From Candidatus Tayloriibacteriota bacterium (GTDB taxonomy: Bacteria; Patescibacteriota; Minisyncoccia; Phycocordibacterales; CAIRYW01): a DNA stretch of 38,803 nt. Shown here piece after piece: positions 27,121 through 36,296 of this stretch (positions are counted from its first letter, which is position 1; the number at the start of each line of letters is the position of its first letter). The translations under genes were made by a program, and so were the position numbers. The stretch covers positions 1-38,803 of the forward strand of contig JAQBQZ010000010.1 of NCBI GenBank assembly GCA_028286725.1. Direction: 5' to 3'. A model generated the notes under the pieces. The model saw only the letters and a list, made by a program, of their open reading frames with translations. It was not told where the DNA came from and searched no databases.

Positions 27121-27825
27121 CTAAAGAGGTCTTTTTTTTGCCAGACCTTCTGCGCGTGGATACTCTTTTGGAGTTCCCTTTATCTTTTCTATGAGTATGA
27201 GTTGACGTTCAAGAAGGATCTCTGAATCTATTTTTATTTTTTCTTTTATATTTCCTCCGAGTGTTTTGATTGCTTCCGCTGAAGTTTCGATTTCCTCAAG
27301 ACCATCTTTCTTTTGTGCGATAAATATCCCACCCACTTTTACAAAAGGCAATACATATTCAAGGAGTGTAGGGAGGAGCGCAACTGCTCGTGAAAGAGCC
27401 ACATCAAAACTCTCTCTATAACTAGGATTATGTCCCAATATTTCTGCACGATTCTGGATCGCGATAGTATTTTTGAGTTCTAAAATCTTCACCATGTGCT
27501 TCAAGAACTCCACCTTTTTGCCTGTGGCGTCCATAAGTGTCACATGGAGTCGGGGATTCAAGATCTGGATCACAAGGCCAGGTAATCCTGCACCTGTCCC
27601 AATATCAATGATCTTGATCGCCTTTTCGGGAATTGATTTAAAGACTGTCAGGGAATCCATAAAATGCTTGTGCCATATGTCTTGAGGCTCTGTAATGCCT
27701 GTGAGATTGAATTTCTCGTTCCATTCCAAAAGCTCCTTGAGGTAGAGCTCCAAGTCCGCAATCGTTTTATCAGTGATTTTGATCCCTTCTTTTTCCGCAT
27801 ATTTTTTGAATTCTTCCATATCCAT
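27121..27825 (-). CDS. rsmG: 16S rRNA (guanine527-N7)-methyltransferase
   Basis: EWNEKFNLTGITEPQDIWHKHFMDSL, IIDIGTGAGLPGLVIQI, ALSRAVALLPTLLEY. Confidence 0.93.
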   Translation of the reverse strand: MDMEEFKKYAEKEGIKITDKTIADLELYLKELLEWNEKFNLTGITEPQDIWHKHFMDSLTVFKSIPEKAIKIIDIGTGAGLPGLVIQILNPRLHVTLMDATGKKVEFLKHMVKILELKNTIAIQNRAEILGHNPSYRESFDVALSRAVALLPTLLEYVLPFVKVGGIFIAQKKDGLEEIETSAEAIKTLGGNIKEKIKIDSEILLERQLILIEKIKGTPKEYPRAEGLAKKRPL

Positions 27826-27906
27826 TCATTTAAACATTAAAAGTGTGTTTTGTAAATATTTTGGCTTCAGCTTGATACTTGGCACATAATCCTTCATACT
27901 TTCTTT

Positions 27907-28368
27907 ATGAACTACTGGTTAATAAAAAGTGAAGGAGAGTGCTATTCGATAGATGACCTAAAACGCGACAAGAAAATTGCCTGGGAAGGTGTGCGTAATT
28001 ACCAAGCGAGAAATTTTATGATGAATGGAATGCACGTGGGGGATCTTGCACTTTTTCATCATTCAAACGGTAATGACAAAAATCCAACCGGCATCTATGG
28101 TCTTGCAAAGGTTGTGTCTAAAGTACATCCAGATATGTCTGCACAAGACAAAAAACATGAACACTATGATCCAAAAGCGACAAAAGAAAAACCAATTTGG
28201 TATTGTGTTGATTTTGCTTTTGTGGAGAAATTTAAGATCCCGCTCACTCTCAAAGAAATTAAATCTGATGATGTATTGAAACACATGGTCGTAGCACAAA
28301 GAGGCTCAAGGCTTTCGATAAGTCCCGTGTCAGAGCTTCAATTTAAGCGGATTGAGACTCTTCTGTAA
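27907..28368 (+). CDS. EVE domain-containing protein
   Basis: MNYWLIKSEGECYSIDDL...WEGVRNYQARNFMMNGMHVGDLALFHHSN. Confidence 0.92.
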   Translation: MNYWLIKSEGECYSIDDLKRDKKIAWEGVRNYQARNFMMNGMHVGDLALFHHSNGNDKNPTGIYGLAKVVSKVHPDMSAQDKKHEHYDPKATKEKPIWYCVDFAFVEKFKIPLTLKEIKSDDVLKHMVVAQRGSRLSISPVSELQFKRIETLL

Positions 28369-28382
28369 TTTGATACAATTCA

Positions 28383-28607
28383 TCCTCTAAAGTTTTACCT
28401 ATCGTTATGCAATATGGGTTTAACTAAATGCTATCTAAAGTGCTTTAATTAGGTCTACTGTGTAAACTTGGGTCAAGAAGATGAATATTGCATAACAAAA
28501 AGTCGGTTAAAACAGTCTATCGTACACAAAAGATCCTTATATTATTCATATTTAAGATAAGGTATAATATTAATAACCGACTTTTTAATAGGTAAAATTT
28601 TCTAGGA
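28383..28607 (+). mobile_element. GIY-YIG-associated structured element, copy 3 (no intact ORF)
   Basis: TIR TCCTCTAAAGTTTTACCTAT(28383-28402)/ATAGGTAAAATTTTCTAGGA(28588-28607); GTTATGCAATAT(28404-28415)/ATATTGCATAAC(28485-28496); AAAAAGTCGGTTA(28497-28509)/TAACCGACTTTTT(28574-28586). Confidence 0.82.
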
Positions 28608-28612
28608 TAAAT

Positions 28613-28870
28613 ATGGATAACAAACTATGGTTTAGAGCAAAAAGATATGGATACGGATGGACGCCAAATACTTGGCAGGGATGGGGTGTAATGGTTCTTT
28701 ATGTTTTGGCACTTGTTGGTTTGTCTTGGAATATTCGCGTAATGTCAGACGGAGATGGAAACCTCTTGGTCAATTTTGTTTTTCCATTTGCAGCACTTAC
28801 TTTTTTCTTGATTGTGATCTGTATCTTAAAAGGAGAGAAGGCTCGCTGGAGATGGGGGAAAGATAAGTAA
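28613..28870 (+). CDS. Small membrane protein
   Basis: 85 aa, two hydrophobic helices; AGGA 5 nt upstream of ATG. Confidence 0.65.
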   Translation: MDNKLWFRAKRYGYGWTPNTWQGWGVMVLYVLALVGLSWNIRVMSDGDGNLLVNFVFPFAALTFFLIVICILKGEKARWRWGKDK

Positions 28871-28906
28871 TTTTAATAGAATATTATTAATTAATTTAAA
28901 AAAATT

Positions 28907-29272
28907 ATGTCTTTAGGAGATATGTTCAAGAAGGTAACGACGGGAGGTGCAAGTGCATTTAATGATGCTCGTGGACGAATGATGAGTGAGAAGAAAGCGC
29001 ACGACAAAATGATGGAAGGGCGAGAAACAGATCGTATGAAGCAAGAAATTTCTCATAAGCGGCTCGAAAAGCAGAGGGTTGAAGGGAATGTTCAGCGAAT
29101 ACGAAGAGAATTGCTTCACCTAAGAACTGGGCATCAAGATTCACGAACTTTGAGTCTTATCCGAAGTATGGAAGCAGAGCTTCGAACACTCGAATCAGAA
29201 TCGCGAACGATCGATAGTGATATCAGGTCAAAAACATTTGAGGTGCAGCGACATGGAGGAATGAGTTTTTAA
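28907..29272 (+). CDS. Hypothetical coiled-coil protein
   Basis: 121 aa, charged heptad-like region HDKMMEGRETDRMKQEISHKRLEKQRVEGNVQRIRREL. Confidence 0.6.
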   Translation: MSLGDMFKKVTTGGASAFNDARGRMMSEKKAHDKMMEGRETDRMKQEISHKRLEKQRVEGNVQRIRRELLHLRTGHQDSRTLSLIRSMEAELRTLESESRTIDSDIRSKTFEVQRHGGMSF

Positions 29273-29347
29273 TCAGATTAAATTTTTAAATTAAAAAATG
29301 GCTGCGATAGATCTCTCTAAAGCAGCCGTAGATAGTGGAAGGAAGAA

Positions 29348-29530
29348 TCATGCCTTGTGGTCATGCGGAGACTTTCGTTTCGGCCAGAGACCGAATAGAA
29401 GTATGAACGCAATAACACACAATCCGGCAATGTAATCTTCCTTACCAACCGTACTTTGGAACACAGGTGGAATCATGAGGAACAGTTGCATAGGGACTAT
29501 AACTATGTCATAAATATCTAAAATATTCAA
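29348..29530 (-). CDS. Possible small membrane protein
   Basis: 60 aa, two hydrophobic segments; no homology recognised. Confidence 0.3.
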   Translation of the reverse strand: MNILDIYDIVIVPMQLFLMIPPVFQSTVGKEDYIAGLCVIAFILLFGLWPKRKSPHDHKA

Positions 29531-29542
29531 TAGATTGATTAA

Positions 29543-31651
29543 ATGAAATATATAAAAGTATTCAAAGAATTGGGACGAGGTGATGCAAACATTGCTGGAG
29601 GTAAAGGTGCGTCCTTAGGGGAAATGGCTAATGTAGGCATACCAGTGCCTCCGGGATTTGTAGTACTTTCAGATGCCTTCGAATACTTCATTCGTGAGAC
29701 GGATATTATTTCGGAAATCGAAGCAACTCTCAAAAAAGTAAATCATAAAGAAATGGAATCTGTAGAACGAGCGTCTCAAGTCATTCGAGATATCATTGAA
29801 AATGCTTCGATGCCAAAGACTTTAGAGAAAGAAATATTTGATGCATATAAAACATTAAACGCAGAATGGGTGGCTGTAAGAAGTAGTGCGACTGCAGAAG
29901 ATGGTGCAGAACATGCGTGGGCGGGGCAGCTCGATAGTTTTTTGAATACTAAAAAGACAGATCTCATTCAAAATGTTCAGCGCTGTTTCGCATCGCTTTT
30001 TACTCCTCGGGCAATATTTTATAGATTTGAAAAAGGTCTCCATAATGCACATATATCTGTTGCAGTTGTAATACAGAAAATGGTTCAAAGTGAAAAAAGT
30101 GGTATAGCATTCTCAGTTCATCCTGTGACCGAAGATCACAACCAAATGATTATTGAAGGATCGTGGGGGCTTGGAGAAGCGATTGTATCAGGACAAGTGA
30201 CTCCAGACTCATATGTTGTGACCAAAAAACCAAAAGAAATTTTGGATACAAATATTGCAGAAAAATCTCGAGGCTTGTTTAAATCAAAGACTGGATCAAA
30301 TGAATGGAAAGAGATTGAGAATAAAAAAGCGAATGAACAATGTCTATCGGGTAAAGAAATATTAGAACTTGGAGATCTGGTATTAGAAATCGAAAACCAT
30401 TATGGATTCCCATGTGATATTGAGTGGGCGTATGAAAATAAAAAGTTTTATATTGTACAGAGTCGACCTATTACTACATTAAGTTCTAAGCCGATTGATA
30501 GTGCTCCCCTGAAGGAGATTCAAAAAACACTGAAAACAAAAGCAGAATACCATTTTCATTTTAAAGCATCGACGTTTCCTTTTGTAGTAACTGAGTTCTG
30601 TTGGACTGGAAACAAAAGCTATGGACAATTTGAGTATCTTCTTTTTCAAGAAGGGGATTTAATGACCGGATACTGTTCTTCAAAAGGCGTTGAAGAACAG
30701 TATAATTATGGAAAGAAAACTTATTTTAATCCAGAGAGAATGGGAAAAGCCTTCGTGCAGATGGATAAGCTTGATCTTGAAATGAGAAAGTTTTTAATTA
30801 AACCTATCATGAAAGAAAAAGATTGGGGTGTTTTTTATAAAGAGGCAAGAAAAATATTCATAGATTTTGGTAAGATTTATTTTTTGATGGAACCTATGGC
30901 GCTTGAATCTCTTGCAAAAGCTGTTGAAAGTTTGTGTGAACGAGATGGTTTATCACAAGATCAGGTTTTACATGATGTTAGTATCGCCAAAAAATTCTCT
31001 TCAAGTGAAAAGTATCTTGTAAAACTTCTTATTAAGCTTGGACACAAAAAGTTTATTCTTCATGAACATATTGAACCTATCCTCCGGGAGCTTTTTTATA
31101 TGTTTCACTTTATCTCTGAATCAAAGAGTTTGCCTCTATCTGAAGTTGTGATGATGAATGATAATGATATCCAGGAGTTTTTTAAAACTAATAAAATAAA
31201 TAAAAAAATTTTGAAAGATCGAACTGGCGGGTTGGTCATCTTGTCCAAAAAGAATACAAACCTTAAGATTTTGAAAGGCGAGATGTATAAAAAATGGAAA
31301 AATAAAATCGAGCCACAATTTAAGGGTGAGATAAAAGGGATAACTGCCTATAGGGGTTGTGTTACAGGTAAGGCAACAATAAATTTGAGCTGGATAGATA
31401 CAGTTGAAGTTCCAAAGGGAAATATTTTGATAGCAGGCATGACTAGTCCGCAAATGGTTCCGTTTCTCCAAGGTGCTGTGGCACTTGTGACAGATGAAGG
31501 CGGGCTAACATGCCATGCGGCTATAATTGCCCGCGAGATGAAAATTCCTTGTATTGTTGGTACCAAAGTGGCTACGAGGGCTATAAAAGACGGTGATCTT
31601 ATTGAAGTGGATGCGGACAAGGGAACGGTGAAAATTATAAAAAATAAATAA
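29543..31651 (+). CDS. PEP synthase/rifampin-phosphotransferase-like protein: PPDK-N ATP-grasp + middle domain + C-terminal His swivel, no PEP/pyruvate TIM barrel
   Basis: AGGKGASLGEMANVGIPVPPGFVV, AVRSSATAEDGAEHAWAGQLDSFLN, GIAFSVHPVTEDHNQMIIEGSWGLGEAIVSGQVTPDSYVV, YIVQSRPITTL, DEGGLTCHAAIIAREMKIPCIVGT. Confidence 0.9.
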   Translation: MKYIKVFKELGRGDANIAGGKGASLGEMANVGIPVPPGFVVLSDAFEYFIRETDIISEIEATLKKVNHKEMESVERASQVIRDIIENASMPKTLEKEIFDAYKTLNAEWVAVRSSATAEDGAEHAWAGQLDSFLNTKKTDLIQNVQRCFASLFTPRAIFYRFEKGLHNAHISVAVVIQKMVQSEKSGIAFSVHPVTEDHNQMIIEGSWGLGEAIVSGQVTPDSYVVTKKPKEILDTNIAEKSRGLFKSKTGSNEWKEIENKKANEQCLSGKEILELGDLVLEIENHYGFPCDIEWAYENKKFYIVQSRPITTLSSKPIDSAPLKEIQKTLKTKAEYHFHFKASTFPFVVTEFCWTGNKSYGQFEYLLFQEGDLMTGYCSSKGVEEQYNYGKKTYFNPERMGKAFVQMDKLDLEMRKFLIKPIMKEKDWGVFYKEARKIFIDFGKIYFLMEPMALESLAKAVESLCERDGLSQDQVLHDVSIAKKFSSSEKYLVKLLIKLGHKKFILHEHIEPILRELFYMFHFISESKSLPLSEVVMMNDNDIQEFFKTNKINKKILKDRTGGLVILSKKNTNLKILKGEMYKKWKNKIEPQFKGEIKGITAYRGCVTGKATINLSWIDTVEVPKGNILIAGMTSPQMVPFLQGAVALVTDEGGLTCHAAIIAREMKIPCIVGTKVATRAIKDGDLIEVDADKGTVKIIKNK

Positions 31652-31653
31652 TT

Positions 31654-32631
31654 ATGTACTACAAAGCATACACAAGAGATACGGGACTTATTATTCAGCA
31701 GGCGTGGATCTTTGGATTTGAAACATTGTATAAAAAGCTAAAGGGTCAGAAGTCTGCGTATCCAATGGTTATCGATTTTGTGAGTGAGGGAACTATTGAG
31801 ATATGGCAGCATAAGGAATTAGAAGAGGAACTTTCTCTACTCATTCTTGATAAAAATAAGAATGATGTAAATTTTTTCAATAAAAATCTTGATACATATA
31901 TTAGCGAGCTTCCTTATTATGAGAAATTTTGGAAACAAAAACACGCGGACTCTTCTCAGGAATTGAAAGAATTTGTCAAAAAACTTAATAAGCAAGTCGA
32001 AAGATATATTCTCTATTATTTCACTCTTCTCAATAAAAAAAGTCCAAAAAAACTTATTGATATTGCGACTGAATTTAGAAAGACTGATGAATTTTGGGCT
32101 AAGACATCAAAATTTTTGAGGAACTCACTTATACATCTGTACCCAGAGACAAAAGGATATGAGGATACTGTTTTGCAAAAAGAGGTAAGCAAGATTCCTA
32201 TAAAAGAAATATTAGAAAATAGAAAAAAAGGTTTTGTCGTCTTGAAGAACGGGAATTTTATTGGCAAGTATGATGATTTGCCATACCAATTTGAAACTTT
32301 TAAAACGAATACAGAGATAATAAAGGGAAGATCGGCTTTTCTTGGTAAAGTTCAAGGAGAAGTATTTATTCTCAAAAGTATTGCAAATTCAAGCAAAATT
32401 AAGGAAGGTCAAATTTTGGTTTCACCAATGACTACTCCTGATATGATGCTGGCTATGCAGAAATGCGGAGCTATAGTCACTGATGAAGGAGGGCTTACTT
32501 GTCATGCGGCAATAGTGGCTCGTGAACTTAAAAAGCCTTGCATCATCGGCACTAAGATCGCAACGAAGGTCTTGAAGGATGGCGATCTCGTGGAGGTAGA
32601 TGCGGAGAAGGGGATTGTAAGAAAAATATAA
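31654..32631 (+). CDS. Stand-alone middle domain + PEP-utilizer His-swivel protein (array member 2)
   Basis: TDEGGLTCHAAIVARELKKPCIIGTKIATKVLKDGDLVEVDAEKGIVRKI; no ATP-grasp. Confidence 0.88.
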   Translation: MYYKAYTRDTGLIIQQAWIFGFETLYKKLKGQKSAYPMVIDFVSEGTIEIWQHKELEEELSLLILDKNKNDVNFFNKNLDTYISELPYYEKFWKQKHADSSQELKEFVKKLNKQVERYILYYFTLLNKKSPKKLIDIATEFRKTDEFWAKTSKFLRNSLIHLYPETKGYEDTVLQKEVSKIPIKEILENRKKGFVVLKNGNFIGKYDDLPYQFETFKTNTEIIKGRSAFLGKVQGEVFILKSIANSSKIKEGQILVSPMTTPDMMLAMQKCGAIVTDEGGLTCHAAIVARELKKPCIIGTKIATKVLKDGDLVEVDAEKGIVRKI

Positions 32632-32640
32632 TTATCTATT

Positions 32641-34137
32641 ATGAAAATTCCAGCAAATATCATAAAAAGAATTGAAGAAAATAAGGATTGGTATAATAAA
32701 AGTTACAGCGGTTATTTTATTGGTATTTGTTTACAAGGGGAAGCGATTGGTGGAGAAGCAAAGGTTAATCCGTATGCAATGAAATATGGTCTTTGTTATA
32801 ACAACTATAAGATCAAGGATCATTTTGATTGGTTTTGGGATAGTGTTGAATTGGTGAAAAAGCGTAGAAAGCTGATTAAGGCGGCGATGCTTGATAGTAG
32901 TCTATCAAAAAAGGCATTGATTATTGGTGAAAAGAATCATGTAAATTTTGTTAAAATTTGCGACGAAATAGCGAAGGGTAAAATTAAGATAATGAACGAT
33001 AGGACGCTTCTTAAGAACATTAAAGATCTCTATTATGGATTGCTCTCAATAAATAACTGGTCTTATGCCGTCGATGTGTTTTTGTCTGATGAACAAGAGG
33101 ATTGGCTCGAAGCATTAATTAAAAAGGAATTAAAAAGTGCTGCGACTGCTGATGTTTTGGCTATGCTCACGCTTCCAACATTTCAGTCTTTTGTGAACCA
33201 GGCTGAGGTATTATTTCTACAGATCGTCTCCTCAATCCAGTGTAATGATTTAACAAAAACAGAAAAGCTGTCCGCTCTATATAGTAAGAGGTATTACTGG
33301 ATTCGATCAAACTATAAGGAATTTAAAAGGGTGGAATCAAGAGATATACTTAATGATGCAAAAAATGAATCAAAAATTTTATCTCCTGATTCTGTAATTT
33401 CTAAAATAAAAAAAGAAAAAGATGCTGTTGTTTTAAATGTCAAAGAAAAGGAATTTTTGTACAAGAAATTAGATATTTCGAAATCATTAAAATCAATGAT
33501 TAGAACATCTGAAGTTATGACACATCTCCAGGATAACAGAAAGGATCGTGTACTTCGAATGAATACATTGTTTTATGAGTTGATAGAAGAGGTCGCAGAA
33601 AGAAAAGCTATTGAATCGCACCTTATTTTTTATTTTACTCCGCGAGAGGTAATATCACTTTTTGAAGGTGAGAAAATTGATATGGATGTAATAGAAAAAA
33701 GATCCAAAGAAGGTGTATTGAGTATCTTTGCTAATGGAACTTACTTCACCATTGATGCGGAGTTATATAAAAAACTTTCATGGGATAAAAATTTTTTTAA
33801 AGATGAGGGCAATGTTACAGAGATTAAAGGGTCTGTGGCATTTCGTGGGATAGTAAGAGGTGTTGTTGAGGTTTTAAGAACTGTTGAGGATATTAAAAAA
33901 TTCAAATCCGGATCAATACTTGTAGCAAATCAAACAACACCTGAATTTGTACCTGCAATGAAAAAGGCGGCCGCAATCATTACAGATCAAGGCGGCATTA
34001 CTTGTCATGCAGCCATTATATCTCGAGAGTTAAAATTACCTGCAGTTATCGGTACAAAAATCGCGACGAAGGTATTGAAAGACGGGGATGTGGTGGAGGT
34101 GGATGCAAATACTGGTGTGGTAAAAATAATTAAATAA
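32641..34137 (+). CDS. His-swivel protein (array member 3)
   Basis: TDQGGITCHAAIISRELKLPAVIGTKIATKVLKDGDVVEVDANTGVVKIIK; divergent N-terminal ~400 aa. Confidence 0.88.
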   Translation: MKIPANIIKRIEENKDWYNKSYSGYFIGICLQGEAIGGEAKVNPYAMKYGLCYNNYKIKDHFDWFWDSVELVKKRRKLIKAAMLDSSLSKKALIIGEKNHVNFVKICDEIAKGKIKIMNDRTLLKNIKDLYYGLLSINNWSYAVDVFLSDEQEDWLEALIKKELKSAATADVLAMLTLPTFQSFVNQAEVLFLQIVSSIQCNDLTKTEKLSALYSKRYYWIRSNYKEFKRVESRDILNDAKNESKILSPDSVISKIKKEKDAVVLNVKEKEFLYKKLDISKSLKSMIRTSEVMTHLQDNRKDRVLRMNTLFYELIEEVAERKAIESHLIFYFTPREVISLFEGEKIDMDVIEKRSKEGVLSIFANGTYFTIDAELYKKLSWDKNFFKDEGNVTEIKGSVAFRGIVRGVVEVLRTVEDIKKFKSGSILVANQTTPEFVPAMKKAAAIITDQGGITCHAAIISRELKLPAVIGTKIATKVLKDGDVVEVDANTGVVKIIK

Positions 34138-34191
34138 AAACCCGCTTCCGTCTTTCGAGGGAAGCAGGTGGGGGGGCGGGATGATTTGATG

Positions 34192-34710
34192 CTACGAAAC
34201 CTCGGTGATGTGGCAGTCTCCAGGTTCGTCACCGATGGTGATTTGGTATGCGGTTGCTGATTTGCCAGCATCCACTGATCCCATTAGTGTCCCGATGAGT
34301 TCACGTCCGGTGACCAAGAGTGCTCCATCTTCAACGCGCTCCCTGAGGAACTTCCAGAGATCAATCCCTGGTGTTCCGTTGAGGCCAATGTAGTTACCCA
34401 GTGGGACCGCTGTTCCATCAGTCAGGAGCACATTCCAACCTGTTTCACCTCTGTCGCCGCTGTCTGCAGATCCCAGGAGAGGGGAATATTTCGGATCGAT
34501 GTTTTGGAGATTTCCATTGCCCGCATCCTGTGCCAAAAGGATTTTGTAGGTGTGGATGAATCGCGCCCCGGTGCCGATGATGATCTGTTTGATCGAATCC
34601 ATGGACAACTTTTTTGCCAGTTGCAGAATTTCATTGACACCTGTTTCGTTGAGGACTGGGTTTGTGCCTGCTGCTTTTTTGCCGTGTGTGACGGCCCATA
34701 TCGTTTTCAT
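34192..34710 (-). CDS. Divergent histidine-phosphatase-superfamily-like protein (RHG box reads THG)
   Basis: MKTIWAVTHGKKAAGTNPVLNETGVNEILQLAKKLS...IIIGTGARFIHTYKILL resembles xxRHGE...LTxxGxxQAxxLAxxL...SSPxxRAxQTA. Confidence 0.55.
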   Translation of the reverse strand: MKTIWAVTHGKKAAGTNPVLNETGVNEILQLAKKLSMDSIKQIIIGTGARFIHTYKILLAQDAGNGNLQNIDPKYSPLLGSADSGDRGETGWNVLLTDGTAVPLGNYIGLNGTPGIDLWKFLRERVEDGALLVTGRELIGTLMGSVDAGKSATAYQITIGDEPGDCHITEVS

Positions 34711-34868
34711 GAGGGTGTGGGGTAGATGTTGTGAGACTTTGGAGTGTGTTGATCGGTAAAAACATGAGGCTTTTTATGCATCAAATTATCGAAGATCAAT
34801 CTTGATGTAAATAATAGCATATTTTATGCATATTGTCAAACATAAAAGAGAATGGTAGTATTGTATAT

Positions 34869-36293
34869 ATGGAGATTTTATATAAAAACAAGAAGTGGAT
34901 TATAGGCGCTAGCCGTAATTGCTCGTTTTTGCAGCAAGTATTATTTTCGGGATATGTACATACAGTTGATTTCGGCGCCCCTCCAATATGTAGAAATGGA
35001 GTTGTGACGATTGATGGTACAAAATCTGATATTACATGGGAAGAAGAGGGGATGGTCCATTTTGCAAATGGCATCGTTGATATGTCTCGTTTCCCAAAGA
35101 AAATTGATAGGCTCGAGAGAAAATACTACCTTTTTGCAAAATCTTTTTTGAAAAGCGTAGAGCTTTTAAATAAAAAAATAACTCCTAAGTCTCTCGATCT
35201 GTTTTTAAAACAGAATGCGCTTTATTCTGGCGGACTTTTTATTACACTGATTATCGGACGAGCTGTGTTTGACGCACTCTATTCTCGGCTTAAAGAATTG
35301 GGCTATGTAGAAATTGACGATATGATCAGTATTTTGTCATATCCTGAAAATCATACTCCACTTGCTGAATCTCGAATAGAACTATATAAAATCGGTGTTA
35401 AGGAATACAAAGAAGAGAAAAAGCTTGATCAGGAGTTATATAAATGGCTTCTGAAATTTCAGCATATCCCTGTAAATTATTGCGAGGATCCTTGGGATCT
35501 CGGTGATGCTCGAAAACAGCTCAAAGAATCTGGAGATAATCCCAAAGATCTATTGAAACAAATGGAGTTGAATCATAAAGAGAGGGTAAAAAATAAAAAG
35601 GCACTGCTTAAAAAGATTAATGATGATGAAGTGTCGAATTTTTCTTATGCACTAGCCAAAGGTACAACCTTAAACGAATTTAGAAAAAATGTGTTTTGCA
35701 AAGTGTCGCTTGAGTATCGCCCAGCATTTCAAAAAATAGGAGAAATGGCTGGTTCTACTGAATGGAGAGATTGTTTTTATTTATTGCCTTCTGAAATTAA
35801 AAAAATAGTTGATGGTAAAAAAGTTGATATAAAGAAAATAAAAGATAATCGTAAGGAGGTCGGAGTAATTTTTAAGAAAAATGGAGAACCTGTCATTCTA
35901 AGTCGTTCAGAACTCGAATTATTTCTAAATGCTAAAAAGGTAATTCCACAAAATAATGCTTTTGATTCGAATCAAATAATAAAAGGGACAGTTGCTAATA
36001 AAGGTAAGGTGACTGGTAAAGTAAAAGTGGTGTCTGGCCGCAGTGAATTTGGCAAATTTGAAAGAGGTGACATTCTTGTTGCAACTATGACGTCAGTAGA
36101 TTTTGTGCCTATTATGGAAATGGCTGCTGCATTTGTCACAAATGAAGGCGGAATCACATCGCACGCTTCAATTGTGGCAAGAGAGATGAATAAGCCTTGT
36201 ATTATCGGTACAAAGATCGCTACTAAAGTCTTGAAGGATGGAGATGTGGTAGAGGTGGATGCGGAGAAGGGAATCATAAGAATAATTAAATAA
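34869..36293 (+). CDS. His-swivel protein (array member 4)
   Basis: TNEGGITSHASIVAREMNKPCIIGTKIATKVLKDGDVVEVDAEKGIIRIIK. Start 34869 (MEILYKNKKW) preferred; track ORF begins 34833. Confidence 0.87.
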   Translation: MEILYKNKKWIIGASRNCSFLQQVLFSGYVHTVDFGAPPICRNGVVTIDGTKSDITWEEEGMVHFANGIVDMSRFPKKIDRLERKYYLFAKSFLKSVELLNKKITPKSLDLFLKQNALYSGGLFITLIIGRAVFDALYSRLKELGYVEIDDMISILSYPENHTPLAESRIELYKIGVKEYKEEKKLDQELYKWLLKFQHIPVNYCEDPWDLGDARKQLKESGDNPKDLLKQMELNHKERVKNKKALLKKINDDEVSNFSYALAKGTTLNEFRKNVFCKVSLEYRPAFQKIGEMAGSTEWRDCFYLLPSEIKKIVDGKKVDIKKIKDNRKEVGVIFKKNGEPVILSRSELELFLNAKKVIPQNNAFDSNQIIKGTVANKGKVTGKVKVVSGRSEFGKFERGDILVATMTSVDFVPIMEMAAAFVTNEGGITSHASIVAREMNKPCIIGTKIATKVLKDGDVVEVDAEKGIIRIIK

Positions 36294-36296
36294 ATT

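Noticed and set aside
3259-28607. GIY-YIG-associated elements as group I introns
   Set aside because: GIY-YIG enzymes often live in group I introns, but these units sit between genes rather than interrupting one, are only about 225-290 nt, and I could not identify a P3-P8 core or a G-binding site. A covariance-model search would be decisive.
34141-34171. Hairpin after array member 3 as a strong terminator splitting the swivel array
   Set aside because: CCCGCTTCC/GGAAGCAGGT is followed by a G-tract, not a T-tract, on the plus strand; termination is uncertain, so it is not listed as a feature.
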